Part shown: positions 7,654-15,668 of the stretch, piece by piece | Layout of the letters: each line of letters starts with the position of its first letter | How positions within the stretch are numbered: position 1 is the stretch's first letter | Assembly: GCA_002317355.1 (NCBI GenBank) | Contig: DCJC01000065.1 | Span: 1 to 39,790, forward strand | Reading direction: 5' to 3' | Length of the DNA stretch: 39,790 bases | DNA from: Prevotellaceae bacterium UBA1710 | GTDB taxonomy: Bacteria > Bacteroidota > Bacteroidia > Bacteroidales > Bacteroidaceae | Made by a program: the position numbers and the translations under genes | The notes under the pieces: model-generated | Databases searched by the model: none | Seen by the model: only the letters and a program-made list of their open reading frames with translations | What the model was told of the DNA's origin: nothing

Positions 7654-7676
7654 ATGTATAAGAATTTGAGGGGATT
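7654..7676 (-). promoter_or_regulatory. Shared upstream motif, copy 1
   Basis: On the minus strand CCCCTCAAATTCTTATACAT lies 24 nt before the 52-aa gene start. Near-identical copies occur at 9385-9407 and 22944-22966, each at the 5' end of a minus-strand gene. It is a candidate element-specific promoter or operator. Confidence 0.55.
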
Positions 7677-7815
7677 CGGAAAGCGAAATCCAATATTTCA
7701 TTAATGACAAATTGTATTTTTAGAATGAAAAGATAGTGTGTATTTTTCTAAATGTCAATTGTCCGATTTGTATCTATGTCCTTGATAATCAATCGATATG
7801 GCAAGATGATTGGAT

Positions 7816-7875
7816 GGACATTTAGTGGACATATGAGAAAAGATATAGAAAGAACCAAATGTCCGCTAAATGTCC
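7816..7875. repeat. Inverted repeat with TGTCC units
   Basis: The arm GGACATTTAGTGGACAT (7816-7832) is matched by ATGTCCGCTAAATGTCC (7859-7875) with one wobble and a 26-nt loop. Two more TGTCC units occur at 7751-7790. It could be an operator or origin element; a reading frame of 104 codons covering it has no protein-like features. Confidence 0.5.
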
Positions 7876-8033
7876 TGTCGATAAGTGAGCACGTTTTGCA
7901 TGATATTCATGGTAATTTAACAGAAATGGATAGTTCCCAAATCACTTTCCCCGATGGTCAACAAGCCGTATCAGAACCCTTCAATTCCTTATGTATAGAT
8001 ATAGCCCAATTATTATTGGGTGAAAAAAATAGA

Positions 8034-8062
8034 AGCAGACACCAGTCCGATAGAGGTCTGCT
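8034..8062 (+). other. Hairpin AGCAGAC/GTCTGCT
   Basis: Seven-bp perfect arms enclose a 15-nt loop. There is no T-tract. A 35-codon frame starts 13 nt later. Confidence 0.4.
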
Positions 8063-8075
8063 ATAACAAATAATA

Positions 8076-8183
8076 ATGTCGGACAACAAAGGCATGGAGG
8101 AAACTAATCGAAGAGATAAGTTTCGGAAGTGTCTGAGTGGAGGACTTACAAGTATTCCTAAGCCTTATGTGCTTATTGGATGA
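8076..8183 (+). CDS. Possible 35-aa peptide
   Basis: MSDNKGMEETNRRDKFRKCL and a short tail GGLTSIPKPYVLIG are encoded between a hairpin and a strong terminator (8203-8246), the layout of a small monocistronic gene. The peptide is basic in the middle and has one cysteine. I recognise no family, and chance cannot be excluded for a frame of this length. Confidence 0.35.
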   Translation: MSDNKGMEETNRRDKFRKCLSGGLTSIPKPYVLIG

Positions 8184-8202
8184 AAGTATCTCTAAAAACT
8201 CG

Positions 8203-8246
8203 AAAAAAGCAATCAGCAACCGAAGAGGTATGCTGATTGCTTTTTT
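8203..8246 (+). terminator. Intrinsic terminator
   Basis: AAAAAAGCAATCAGCA pairs with TGCTGATTGCTTTTTT around a 12-nt loop; the T-run gives termination on the plus strand, and the A-run allows it on the minus strand too. Confidence 0.85.
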
Positions 8247-8255
8247 CTTCCACAA

Positions 8256-8700
8256 ATACTACAGTCCGTTAAACCGCATACCAAGTCACTCAATTCCTTA
8301 ATTGTCAAGAAATGATGTTTTGTCCTATAGAAAGGAAAGATTATATATAAAAAAAATACCCATAAAAAGAAAAAAAATCCCACATACATATAGTATATAT
8401 TTCTCCAGGATAGCGAAGCGTCTGGAGAAATACGAGAGACTGAGACTTCTTCACGCGTAGCGTAAAGGGGGCTCATGTCCCCTCATGATAATCACCCTTC
8501 GCTTTGCTCGGTTAATCATCAGAAGACTTGAACGAAATTTCGCTGCGCTATATTTCGTCCAATGAGTTTATGTAGAATTAATCAATTTCTCTTTTCAAGT
8601 TAAGGATAGTAGAATATTCTGTTCAACCTACTACCCTAACCCATATCTTTCGTTCCCTTCGCTTTTGCTCAGTTCACTACAGATATACCACCCAGTAGGA
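8256..8700. other. Non-coding block with several hairpins containing CGCT/GC cores
   Basis: There is no credible gene over about 445 bp. It holds a 10-bp perfect stem ATTTCTCCAG/CTGGAGAAAT (8399-8431) and a series of short inverted units whose cores read CGAAGCG, GCGTAGCG, TTCGCTTTGCTC, TTCGCTGCGCT and TTCGCTTTTGCTC. It lies 3' of the GP88-like gene on the minus strand. It could be a structured 3' UTR, a replication region or degenerate repeats. Confidence 0.45.
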
Positions 8701-8702
8701 TG

Positions 8703-9389
8703 TTAATGTTTTCTGCAGTATATAATTCCAGAAAATTTATCAGTGAAACACATATTGCAGTTATGACAATCTCCAGGGCATAAGTGTACACCGTTCTGCG
8801 GAGTCATGTTGTCATACACATCATGCGGTACACATTTATACTCTCGTGCTGCACCTTCAATTCCAGGTAATGAACCATTTACACAAATATAGTTAGCCTT
8901 ACTAAAATCGAGGTCTATTCTTGCTGTATATGTGTAAGTCCCAATCTGTCTTGTGTCCCAGAAATACCGTGCTATCTTATTCCATTGGATAACTTGGTTC
9001 TGGTCTCTGAAATCTCCTGCTTCATCAAGACGGATATACCTTATCTGTTCGGGAGCATTATCTATATATGCTTCCATCAAGGTTATAATGTCTTTTGTTG
9101 ATGCTGTCGCCAACCATCTTTCCATAACAAGATTCTTATTCAGGTAATCCTTGTATATCCTTTCACACCTCTTCGCATAACAGAAGTCCGCAACCTGACA
9201 CAAGCCTTTCGCCTTACTTGGACAATGTTGTGCAGATGTCAGATTTACGATAAGAGTTGAACGTGGAATCTTTGTGTTACCGTAGGCAAATGCTTGCCCA
9301 TTGAAATCTTTTAATAAATTCTGTTGAATCACCCAAATTTTTTTTTCATTGTTTCTTGCCAAATGGACTTTAGTGTCCCTCTGACACAT
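8703..9389 (-). CDS. GP88-like protein (phage gene product 88 family), 228 aa
   Basis: The sequence follows the pattern of the phage GP88 family: a cysteine cluster CPSKAKGLC...FCYAKRCE (about residues 56-76), then a helical region. After that come IRYIRLDEAGDFRDQNQVIQ and a KIARYF helix, then TYTARIDLDF. A second cluster, CPGDCHNCNMC, lies near the C-terminus (about 204-214). The nine or so cysteines suggest metal or Fe-S binding. The biochemical function of the family is unknown. It is a lone minus-strand gene opposite the recombination operon, with the shared motif overlapping its start codon. The start at 9389 gives MCQRDTKVHLARNN; a later start is possible. Confidence 0.7.
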   Translation of the reverse strand: MCQRDTKVHLARNNEKKIWVIQQNLLKDFNGQAFAYGNTKIPRSTLIVNLTSAQHCPSKAKGLCQVADFCYAKRCERIYKDYLNKNLVMERWLATASTKDIITLMEAYIDNAPEQIRYIRLDEAGDFRDQNQVIQWNKIARYFWDTRQIGTYTYTARIDLDFSKANYICVNGSLPGIEGAAREYKCVPHDVYDNMTPQNGVHLCPGDCHNCNMCFTDKFSGIIYCRKH

Positions 9390-9407
9390 ATAAGAATTTG
9401 AAGGGTT
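9385..9407 (-). promoter_or_regulatory. Shared upstream motif, copy 2
   Basis: On the minus strand CCCTTCAAATTCTTATATGT overlaps the annotated start of the GP88-like gene. This suggests that the transcript is leaderless or that translation starts further down. Confidence 0.5.
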
Positions 9408-9541
9408 TTAAGCTTTTACCCTTATAATTCTTGATGCAGATGCCGGTTGTATAGCCTCAAAATAATACCGTCTGAGAGTACCTAAACCCCTTATTAGTAG
9501 ACAAAAACAAATGATTTAACAATAACAATAATAATTCTTAC

Positions 9542-9604
9542 GGAGGCGAAGAGCCTCCTACAATATATAATCCCTGGGCTGGAAGGTGAAGAATCATCCA
9601 GCCC
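9542..9604 (+). other. Two consecutive leader hairpins of the recombination operon
   Basis: GGAGGC/GCCTCC (9543-9558) is followed by GGGCTGGA/TCCAGCCC (9576-9583 and 9597-9604). Neither has a T-tract. They lie in the roughly 290-bp gap between the divergent GP88-like gene and the 53-aa gene; nothing else is visible in that gap. Confidence 0.55.
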
Positions 9605-9683
9605 TTTCAATTAACAACATCAGGCATAGCATAGACGAAGAGTCATGTAAAGCCTGTACATAAAGAAACTAATTAAAAAAAAT

Positions 9684-9845
9684 ATGAAAACAAGAACAAT
9701 CATAGGAGGAGGTCTGCTATTGGCAGCCACAATCCTTACAATTGCATACCACCGTTTTTCTGGTGGAGATGCATCCAACAACAACGTGGAAATCGACAAG
9801 TTTAACCGCAGATATGCAAGACATTGTCATTCCACAAGTAACTAA
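9684..9845 (+). CDS. Small single-span membrane protein, 53 aa
   Basis: MKTRTIIGGGLLLAATILTI starts with a basic segment and a 17-residue hydrophobic helix, then a polar tail with His/Arg/Asn. It is probably an inner-membrane peptide with its C-terminus outside, or a short signal-like anchor. The start is the only ATG in frame; the next gene begins 24 nt after its stop, so they are co-transcribed. No family is recognised. Confidence 0.65.
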   Translation: MKTRTIIGGGLLLAATILTIAYHRFSGGDASNNNVEIDKFNRRYARHCHSTSN

Positions 9846-9869
9846 CATCTTAATCCATTTACTAACATT

Positions 9870-10928
9870 ATGGAAAAGAAAAAAACAACAACGATGACCG
9901 TAGCCCCTATTGAGGCAAAGGTCGTATCAGAAGTAACACTCGGCGTAGACGATGACATCGAAGTCATTGATGCCGAAGTTATCGAAGAAGAAGATTGGGG
10001 TGATAATCATCCTAACTTCATAGAGTCAAATACCTCAGCAATCACACTTGAGGAACTGACCACAAAGAACGTTATTCCTACTTTCAGTGACAACACCTTA
10101 ACGCTTTCGCACCCAAACTTTATCGGTGCTGTAGCTAAGATGGCTGAACAAGTATTCGGAGAACTTACACCTGTTGAGATTCGTGTTTCACATCCAATTA
10201 TCGGACGTGTACCATCGGCTCAGCATAAAAAAGCGAACGAACTTCTTGACGAAGAGAAGACAGTATTCTACCAGCGTATGGCTTGGTGCTGTCGTGTCAA
10301 GAATATCACTCGTGAAATCAATGGGCAAACCGTACACCTCGTTATCGGTGGTGTTCGTGCCTATTCGGAAGATAAACTCTATAATCGTCAGAGCCCACAG
10401 AAATTTCATGTATTTGTGGGTTGGCGTGTAAGAGTTTGTAGTAACTTAATGCTTACTTGTGACGGAAACAGCGGAACCATAGAGTGCATGACAGAGGCAG
10501 ATATAATGCAGAAGTCTCTCGAACTCTTTACCGCTTTCAACCCTCACAAAGAAGACACACTACGTCTCTTGGAGAACTTACACAGTACTCCTATCTCTGA
10601 GACACAATTCTGTAATATCGTTGGCAGATTACGCTTATTGCAAAACCTGCCAGTAACCGAACAGAAACTACATCCATCGTTTACCATCGGCGACCAAGCC
10701 GTAAACACGATGGTGAAGAACTATGTATCAGACCCCAACTTCGGTAAGAAGGAGGGTGAAACTTATACATGTTGGAATCTTATGCAGAATGCTAACGAAG
10801 CAGTCAAACAGTCGGCTTACATTGACCGATTCATAGACCGCAACCAGCAAGCAACAGATTTCGCAATCGGAATCCAGAAAGCCATTAACGGTGAAGACAC
10901 CGACGGCTATGACTGGTTCCTTAACTAA
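9870..10928 (+). CDS. DUF3871 family protein, 352 aa
   Basis: Full-length match to the DUF3871 pattern found in Bacteroidales plasmids, phages and integrative elements. It has an acidic N-terminus (residues 1-60), then EIRVSHPIIGRVPSAQHKKA, TVFYQRMAWCCRV, GGVRAYSEDKLYNRQSP, FHVFVGWRVRVCSNLMLTCD and a helical C-terminus ending in DGYDWFLN. The family has no established function. Its constant position before annealing-protein and exonuclease genes here suggests a role in element DNA replication or recombination, perhaps as a single-strand-binding or regulatory partner (inference). Confidence 0.85.
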   Translation: MEKKKTTTMTVAPIEAKVVSEVTLGVDDDIEVIDAEVIEEEDWGDNHPNFIESNTSAITLEELTTKNVIPTFSDNTLTLSHPNFIGAVAKMAEQVFGELTPVEIRVSHPIIGRVPSAQHKKANELLDEEKTVFYQRMAWCCRVKNITREINGQTVHLVIGGVRAYSEDKLYNRQSPQKFHVFVGWRVRVCSNLMLTCDGNSGTIECMTEADIMQKSLELFTAFNPHKEDTLRLLENLHSTPISETQFCNIVGRLRLLQNLPVTEQKLHPSFTIGDQAVNTMVKNYVSDPNFGKKEGETYTCWNLMQNANEAVKQSAYIDRFIDRNQQATDFAIGIQKAINGEDTDGYDWFLN

Positions 10929-11075
10929 ACCCATTCATCGGCTCTGGAAAGCTATAGAATGGAATAACCCCGAGGGGCTATCGACAATATAATGTAAACA
11001 TACATTTGAGTTGGTAGCTCCTCAATTTCGTTTGTATCACCCCTATATATTCACAAACAAAAAACAATTACAACT
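10929..11075 (+). other. Structured 147-bp intergenic leader
   Basis: There is no gene. Short stems are CCATTC/GAATGG (10931-10936 and 10957-10962), CCCC/GGGG (10968-10978) and a wobble stem between 10974-10980 and 11014-11020. The length and structure suggest a regulatory leader for the annealing protein gene. Confidence 0.35.
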
Positions 11076-11858
11076 ATGTGTAAATTCACGAAACCAATCA
11101 TTCCTGCTGATGCTACAGCAGATGAGCGTCGTTCTCTTATGTTCGATGCTATGTATTCAGCAGACCTCTCAGAGGAAACTGAAAAGAAATCAAATCTGAC
11201 CTACCTCTCATGGAGTCAGGCATGGAAGCTGATGAAGCAATTCTATCCTTCCGCTACCTATAAGATTTTCACTAATCCTAATACTGGACTTCCAGTATTC
11301 GAGAGTGAACTTGGTCTTATGGTACATACCGCTGTCGAGGCAGATGGTATTACCTATGAGGATTGGCTACCTGTTATGGATTACGCCAATCGTGCTATGA
11401 AGTCAATACCTTACTCAGTACAGGTATTTGACAAACAGAGCAGGCAGTACGTTGAAAAACGTATCGAAGCCGCTACTACATTTGATGTGAACTCATCAAT
11501 CCAGAGGTCAATGGTGCGAGCAATCGCCCGACATGGCTTAGGTCTCTACATCTATAATGGCTTTGACCATATCAACGAGGATGGAGAGCCACAATCATTG
11601 CCAACCTCTAACAGCAATGGCAGTTATCAGCAGAAGAACAGCGGAAACTATCAACGCCAGCAGTACAATCGTCCTGCTCAGGCTCAGCCACAGGCACAGC
11701 CTTCTACTGATACGGCAGCACTTATGGCAAGAATTAATTCTACCACGGATGTTGCTTCTCTCGTATCTCTCTATCTTGACAACACATCAGTCATAGAGAG
11801 TAATCCAGAACTTAAGACTCTTCTTAGCACCAGAAAGAAGGCTCTACAGTCACTCTAA
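11076..11858 (+). CDS. DUF1071-type single-strand annealing protein, 260 aa
   Basis: This is a phage-type recombinase that should anneal complementary single strands after end resection. Residues 37-165 fit the DUF1071/Sak-like annealing domain: YLSWSQAWKLMKQFYPSATY, then YEDWLPVMDYANRAMKSIPY, FDVNSSIQRSMVRAIARHGL and GLYIYNGFD. The last 90 residues comprise a Gln/Asn/Pro-rich linker (QQKNSGNYQRQQYNRPAQA) and a short helical tail, possibly for partner binding. The next gene is a PD-(D/E)XK exonuclease, the usual partner, separated by a hairpin. Mechanism is from family knowledge. Confidence 0.85.
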   Translation: MCKFTKPIIPADATADERRSLMFDAMYSADLSEETEKKSNLTYLSWSQAWKLMKQFYPSATYKIFTNPNTGLPVFESELGLMVHTAVEADGITYEDWLPVMDYANRAMKSIPYSVQVFDKQSRQYVEKRIEAATTFDVNSSIQRSMVRAIARHGLGLYIYNGFDHINEDGEPQSLPTSNSNGSYQQKNSGNYQRQQYNRPAQAQPQAQPSTDTAALMARINSTTDVASLVSLYLDNTSVIESNPELKTLLSTRKKALQSL

Positions 11859-11868
11859 TTATTAACCA

Positions 11869-11908
11869 GGTGGTATAGTATATCTCTCAACAGGACTTCT
11901 ATACCACC
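11869..11908 (+). other. Intergenic hairpin 17 nt before the exonuclease gene
   Basis: Perfect 10-bp arms GGTGGTATAG/CTATACCACC enclose a 20-nt loop, with the ATG at 11926. The T4 that follows is too weak for a standard terminator. Confidence 0.65.
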
Positions 11909-11925
11909 ACAATCTTTTTACAACT

Positions 11926-12855
11926 ATGGCAAGAATAGAACTTGTAAATAGCGGTGTTCTCTTCAAGGAAGAAGAACACGAGTATTGGCTAGGTGATAAA
12001 CAACTTTTCGGAATCACCGGAGCTATTCAGAGACAGGTAGCCGGACATGAATACGATGGCTGTCCTGAGTATCTAATCAAACGAGCTGGTGAATATGGTT
12101 CATCGGTTCACAAGTCAATCGAGAAATTGATTAACGACTTCGAACATGATGGTACAGTCGAGACAGAGGATTTCAGAAACCTCACTACCGACATGAACAT
12201 CGAGGTTAGCGAGTATAATGTAACCGATGGTGAATACTATTCCAGTAACATCGACATCGTTACAAGACTCGGTGATGCAGAGTTCGGTTTGGCTGATGTA
12301 AAGACATACAGCAATACAAAACTCACTAAGGCACAAATGACCAAGGCTAAATACCAGTTGTCATGTTATGCTTATATGTTTGAACTGCAGAATAAGGATG
12401 CACGAGTGACAGAGCTTTTTGTCATCCATATCTGCAACAAGACAAAGAAGGATGGTTCTATCAATCACATTGCAGAACTAATACCTATAGAGCGAATCCC
12501 GGTTGAAATCTGTAAGGCACTGCTCGAAGCAGATCGTAACGGAGAACAGTTCAACAATCCATACGAACTGCCAAAGGAGGTTGAGAAGAAGTGCAAGCGT
12601 ATCATCAAACTCATTCAGACAAAGAAAGAAGCAGAAGAGGAACTCACTCTGATAAAGAAGGATATACTCTCTACTATGCTCTTTCTCGATGTGGATTCAT
12701 GGAAGGGTGACGGCATTAGCTTCACTCGTACCGCAGATTCTACAAGAAGCAGTTTTGATTTAGCATCTTTCAAGAAGGCATTTCCTGACCTTCCGTATGA
12801 TGACTATATCAAGAAGTCAAATGTGGCAGGTTCACTGAAAATCCTGACCGCTTAA
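11926..12855 (+). CDS. PD-(D/E)XK exonuclease of the recombination module, 309 aa
   Basis: This is a RecB/YqaJ-like nuclease that probably resects double-strand ends to load the annealing protein. Visible motifs are a GSSVHKSIEKLI helix (about 58-69), D110 in the SSNIDIV strand, D124-x-K126 in GLADVKTYS and the QxxxY motif Q144...Y148 (QLSCYAYMFE). These are the active-site elements of this fold. A coiled-coil-like region (about 220-250, KKEAEEELTLIKKDI) precedes the C-terminal domain. N-terminal residues up to 40 show ITGAIQRQVAG. Substrate polarity cannot be told from sequence. Confidence 0.85.
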   Translation: MARIELVNSGVLFKEEEHEYWLGDKQLFGITGAIQRQVAGHEYDGCPEYLIKRAGEYGSSVHKSIEKLINDFEHDGTVETEDFRNLTTDMNIEVSEYNVTDGEYYSSNIDIVTRLGDAEFGLADVKTYSNTKLTKAQMTKAKYQLSCYAYMFELQNKDARVTELFVIHICNKTKKDGSINHIAELIPIERIPVEICKALLEADRNGEQFNNPYELPKEVEKKCKRIIKLIQTKKEAEEELTLIKKDILSTMLFLDVDSWKGDGISFTRTADSTRSSFDLASFKKAFPDLPYDDYIKKSNVAGSLKILTA

Positions 12856-12874
12856 CAACTCGGCAACATTAACT

Positions 12875-12925
12875 AAGGCTGGGGAATACCTAATTATATA
12901 TATAATGTGTGTATTCCCTGGCCTT
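12875..12925 (+). other. Intergenic hairpin 17 nt before the small-gene train
   Basis: The arms at 12875-12889 and 12911-12925 pair over 15 bp with two G-U pairs and a 21-nt AT-rich loop. There is no T-tract; the start codon of the next gene is at 12943. Confidence 0.65.
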
Positions 12926-12942
12926 TCTAATTCTCTTCGACA

Positions 12943-13158
12943 ATGAAATACGAAATCACAATCACTACCGACGAGAGAGATAACGAAGAAGTTTCTCTTT
13001 CTCTCAACACCGCCGATGGAGGAACTTTCGAGATTAAATCCTTCGGCACAACTATGAATTTCTCACAGTTCATCGAATTTGCTGATGCTGTCCATGAGAT
13101 ACGTCAGAAGTTCGCAGTCATTAATGGTAAACATGAAGAAGACAATGGCAACAACTAA
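12943..13158 (+). CDS. Hypothetical protein, 71 aa
   Basis: This is a short acidic protein, MKYEITITTDERDNEEVSLS and so on, beta-rich at first and helical (FSQFIEFADAVHEIRQKF) later. No family is recognised. It opens a train of tightly overlapping small genes; its last codons overlap the start of the next one by 14 nt, indicating translational coupling. Confidence 0.7.
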   Translation: MKYEITITTDERDNEEVSLSLNTADGGTFEIKSFGTTMNFSQFIEFADAVHEIRQKFAVINGKHEEDNGNN

Positions 13159-13633
13159 CATCAACATGGAGCTATTCAAGAGATATGCTCCAAAGAAGAA
13201 GCTGGAAATGATTGAAAAACTTACTCCAGCAGAACTAATGAACGTTACTACCGCTACCCTTACACGAATTGTAAAGGAGGCAGGTAAGAACATGTGGAAG
13301 AGTCGAAACAAGACACTTCGTATATCAAGAGAACGCAGACGTGGCAACTCTTGGAACTCAACCATCGAAGCTGTTGACCTGATTAAAGGCAAGCTTAGTC
13401 TTGATGTATATATGCAGTTTGAGAACACAGACAGCAATACTTCAATATCAATGTCATCATTCTTGAATAGAGGAGACAGTCGAGCAGAAATCACACGAGA
13501 CGACCGCTACGGCAATCCAAGAACTTACTATGCTACCTACGATGAGGGGGATAAGCAAAGAGTCATCCGAAGTATTCTAGAAGAGTATGTTTACACAAAA
13601 TATGCTGACAAACTAAAGGAGGTATCAGCATGA
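13145..13633 (+). CDS. Hypothetical protein, 162 aa
   Basis: The start at 13145 (MATTNINMELFKRYAPKKKL) overlaps the preceding stop; frames further upstream would cover most of that gene. Residues 55-75 are strongly basic (KNMWKSRNKTLRISRERRRG), suggesting nucleic-acid contact. The C-terminal part YGNPRTYYATYDEGDKQRVI precedes a helical end. I cannot assign a family. It overlaps the next gene by ATGA. Confidence 0.7.
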   Translation: MATTNINMELFKRYAPKKKLEMIEKLTPAELMNVTTATLTRIVKEAGKNMWKSRNKTLRISRERRRGNSWNSTIEAVDLIKGKLSLDVYMQFENTDSNTSISMSSFLNRGDSRAEITRDDRYGNPRTYYATYDEGDKQRVIRSILEEYVYTKYADKLKEVSA

Positions 13634-13866
13634 AAGTAAAAATCGGAGATAAGATTCGTCATTCCCTGTTTGGGGGCGAAGTCCTTACTGGCATCGTAGA
13701 AGATATTCAGATTTGCCGTCAAGGTGAGAAATCTGGATATTCAGTAAAGACCACAGATGTGAAGAAGCATCATGGTGTTATCGATTTGGATAATGGTCAT
13801 TGGTGTTATTTCCATCAAGTAATCAATAAAATTTCAGATGGCAACAAAGAAGACAACAAAGAGTAA
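13630..13866 (+). CDS. Small beta-rich protein, 78 aa
   Basis: The N-terminus MKVKIGDKIRHSLFGGEVLT and the following GIVEDI and GVIDLDNGHWCYFHQVI look like a small SH3/KOW-type barrel: a GDK turn followed by short strands. The tail is charged. The start is coupled by ATGA to the previous stop, and the end overlaps the next gene by 29 nt. Function unknown. Confidence 0.65.
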   Translation: MKVKIGDKIRHSLFGGEVLTGIVEDIQICRQGEKSGYSVKTTDVKKHHGVIDLDNGHWCYFHQVINKISDGNKEDNKE

Positions 13867-14032
13867 GGTCACAGTATCTTACCGAGGGGCTTCGATGGCA
13901 GAAGTCTTTCATCACGTTCATCGTGAAATAGTAGCAGAGTGTGAGTATTGTGGCAAATCGCTGACACGCTCAGAAGTAAATGACTATGGAAGCCTCTGTG
14001 AGAGGTGCTACACGAAAGAGTACTATGGCTAA
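13838..14032 (+). CDS. Small zinc-ribbon protein, 64 aa
   Basis: MATKKTTKSKVTVSYRGASM leads to a four-cysteine unit CEYCGKSLTR...CERCYTKEYYG, a CxxC-x15-CxxC zinc ribbon. The basic N-terminus suggests DNA or RNA binding. It overlaps both neighbours by short stretches. Function unknown. Confidence 0.65.
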   Translation: MATKKTTKSKVTVSYRGASMAEVFHHVHREIVAECEYCGKSLTRSEVNDYGSLCERCYTKEYYG

Positions 14033-14222
14033 ATCCATTTTCAGGGTTCCCGACATCGAGCATGAAGGAGACCTCCAACATTATGAGTCGCTTATCATTG
14101 ATAATGGCGGCAAAGTTATAAAAACAGTCTGGAGTGGCGAATCGGATGATGATGCTTATATCATCTATGAAGCCGAAACAGACCAGCAAGTGTCAAACAT
14201 TCGACAAATCTTAGAACAATGA
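14025..14222 (+). CDS. Hypothetical protein, 65 aa
   Basis: The ATG at 14025 overlaps the preceding stop by 8 nt and is preferred over an upstream frame start that would overlap by 53 nt. MAKSIFRVPDIEHEGDLQHY is followed by an alternating pattern IIDNGGKVIKTVWSGE...AYIIYEAETDQQV, resembling a small alpha/beta fold. No family is recognised. Confidence 0.6.
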   Translation: MAKSIFRVPDIEHEGDLQHYESLIIDNGGKVIKTVWSGESDDDAYIIYEAETDQQVSNIRQILEQ

Positions 14223-14554
14223 ACAAGAATGAATCTATCGCCAAATATATTTGGCATGACATCCTACAAAACTCTCAATCTCCTCTTAGATGGAGATTTG
14301 ACGTTAGTAGTATCAGAGTCATCGAGAACGGAACTACCTTTCGGGTTAACTCTCCGTTCGTCAGAGGCTGGGTTAGAATCCAGCAAGAATCAGATGGTTC
14401 CTTTAAGGTCGGCATAAAGCCAGATACCTTTGGAAGTGAACTTACCTATCAGTCAGTAACACAGGAGAAACTCATTTCTACAATAGACAGAGTTTTATCA
14501 CAAGGCATACTGACAGAGAATACAGAACCTACAGAATTGATGGTTGCTGTATAA
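14219..14554 (+). CDS. Hypothetical protein, 111 aa
   Basis: This gene is coupled by ATGA to the previous stop. The sequence has WHDILQNSQSPLRWRFDVSS and a beta-rich centre (TFRVNSPFVRGWVRIQQESD), then a helical end EKLISTIDRVLSQGIL. It resembles no family I know. A 137-bp gap without further genes separates it from the serine recombinase. Confidence 0.65.
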   Translation: MNKNESIAKYIWHDILQNSQSPLRWRFDVSSIRVIENGTTFRVNSPFVRGWVRIQQESDGSFKVGIKPDTFGSELTYQSVTQEKLISTIDRVLSQGILTENTEPTELMVAV

Positions 14555-14691
14555 ACATAAATCTCTCGTATTGGAAAATATCAGAAAATCAAGAACTTTC
14601 AAAGAACTTGGCATATCTGGTATTCTCCTTTTTCATTCGTTTCGGACGGCTTAAAGAATACTCAACGACCGTTCGACTTATTTGAAATAGC

Positions 14692-15375
14692 ATGGAAGAA
14701 CCAAAATTCATAGAGTACCTTCGTGTCTCAACGAGGGGACAAGGTGCATCAGGCTTAGGTCTCGATGCTCAGAAAGAAATCATCAGGAACTACCTGAAAG
14801 GTGTCGAACCGATAGCATCCTTTGTTGAGGTGGAAAGCGGAAGACATAATGACCGCCCGAAACTACAGGAAGCATTAAAGATGTGTCGTAAGGAAAAAGC
14901 GACCTTGATAGTTGCAAAGCTCGACAGGCTCAGTCGTAATGTAGCCTTTACAAGCAAACTACTTGAATCAGATGTAGAAATTAAATTCTGTGATTTCCCA
15001 GAAGCTAATCGACTGGTGCTTCACATAATATCCAGTATAGCAGAGTATGAAGCAAACCTCATTAGGACAAGAACCAGACAAGCCCTTGAGGCCAAAAGGG
15101 CAAGGGGAGAGCCTTTGGGGAAACCTGAGAATTTCATCAACAATCAGGATAAAGCAGTTGCCAATAGCCGAAAGACAATAAAGGCAAAGGCAGACTCCAA
15201 TCCAAACAATAAAAGAGCAATAGCCATGCTCAGGGTTTTGGCAAATAACACATCCAACCTCTCGGAAATGGCAAGAGTATTGAACCGGGAAGGATTCTCA
15301 ACAAGCAAGGGCGGTCAGTTTACTGCCCAGCAGGTCAAAATTCTTCTCCAACGCTACAATATCAATTACAAATGA
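14692..15375 (+). CDS. Serine recombinase/resolvase, 227 aa
   Basis: This is a small serine recombinase of the resolvase/invertase group. The nucleophile is the serine in YLRVSTRGQ (residue 13). The catalytic arginines are in DRLSRN, and the E-helix SSIAEYEANLIRTRTRQALE is present. A C-terminal HTH (about 180-225, NLSEMARVLNREGFSTSKGG then FTAQQVKILLQ) binds its res site. In an element with a replicon it could resolve dimers or invert a segment; no paired recombination sites were obvious. The following gene starts within its stop (ATGA). Confidence 0.9.
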   Translation: MEEPKFIEYLRVSTRGQGASGLGLDAQKEIIRNYLKGVEPIASFVEVESGRHNDRPKLQEALKMCRKEKATLIVAKLDRLSRNVAFTSKLLESDVEIKFCDFPEANRLVLHIISSIAEYEANLIRTRTRQALEAKRARGEPLGKPENFINNQDKAVANSRKTIKAKADSNPNNKRAIAMLRVLANNTSNLSEMARVLNREGFSTSKGGQFTAQQVKILLQRYNINYK

Positions 15376-15668
15376 ACAAGAACAATGGAAACATCTTCAT
15401 TCAGGACGGAAGGTACATCAATGTTATTCGTCCTGACTACGTTCCGAAAGCTCCAATCTATACGGAAGAGGAACGAGACACAATCCAGAGACTAATCAGA
15501 CATAACTTCTTTCCTCACCATTCGGCGGTGGGGAAAGGACACTGTTCAAGGAAGCACTGGAACTTAGAGAAATACCGAGGAAGATATGGAATAGGGTTTA
15601 AGATAATCACAGCCTATCCGTACTCCTCTAACTTTAATACAATTACCTATTTTATTAAAATGGTATGA
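15372..15668 (+). CDS. Hypothetical protein, 98 aa
   Basis: The start overlaps the recombinase stop by ATGA. MNKNNGNIFIQDGRYINVIR precedes a region with several histidines, basic residues and one cysteine (HNFFPHHSAVGKGHCSRKHW), perhaps metal or nucleic-acid binding, and an aromatic C-terminus. No known family. It may assist the recombinase, by position only. Confidence 0.6.
   Translation: MNKNNGNIFIQDGRYINVIRPDYVPKAPIYTEEERDTIQRLIRHNFFPHHSAVGKGHCSRKHWNLEKYRGRYGIGFKIITAYPYSSNFNTITYFIKMV

Noticed and set aside
7752..8066. 104-codon plus-strand open frame
   Set aside because: It covers the TGTCC inverted repeat, has no protein-like pattern and no promoter, and its composition is that of intergenic DNA.
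14692..15375. Invertible segment controlled by the serine recombinase
   Set aside because: I looked for inverted sites flanking the gene and promoters nearby but found no convincing pair.
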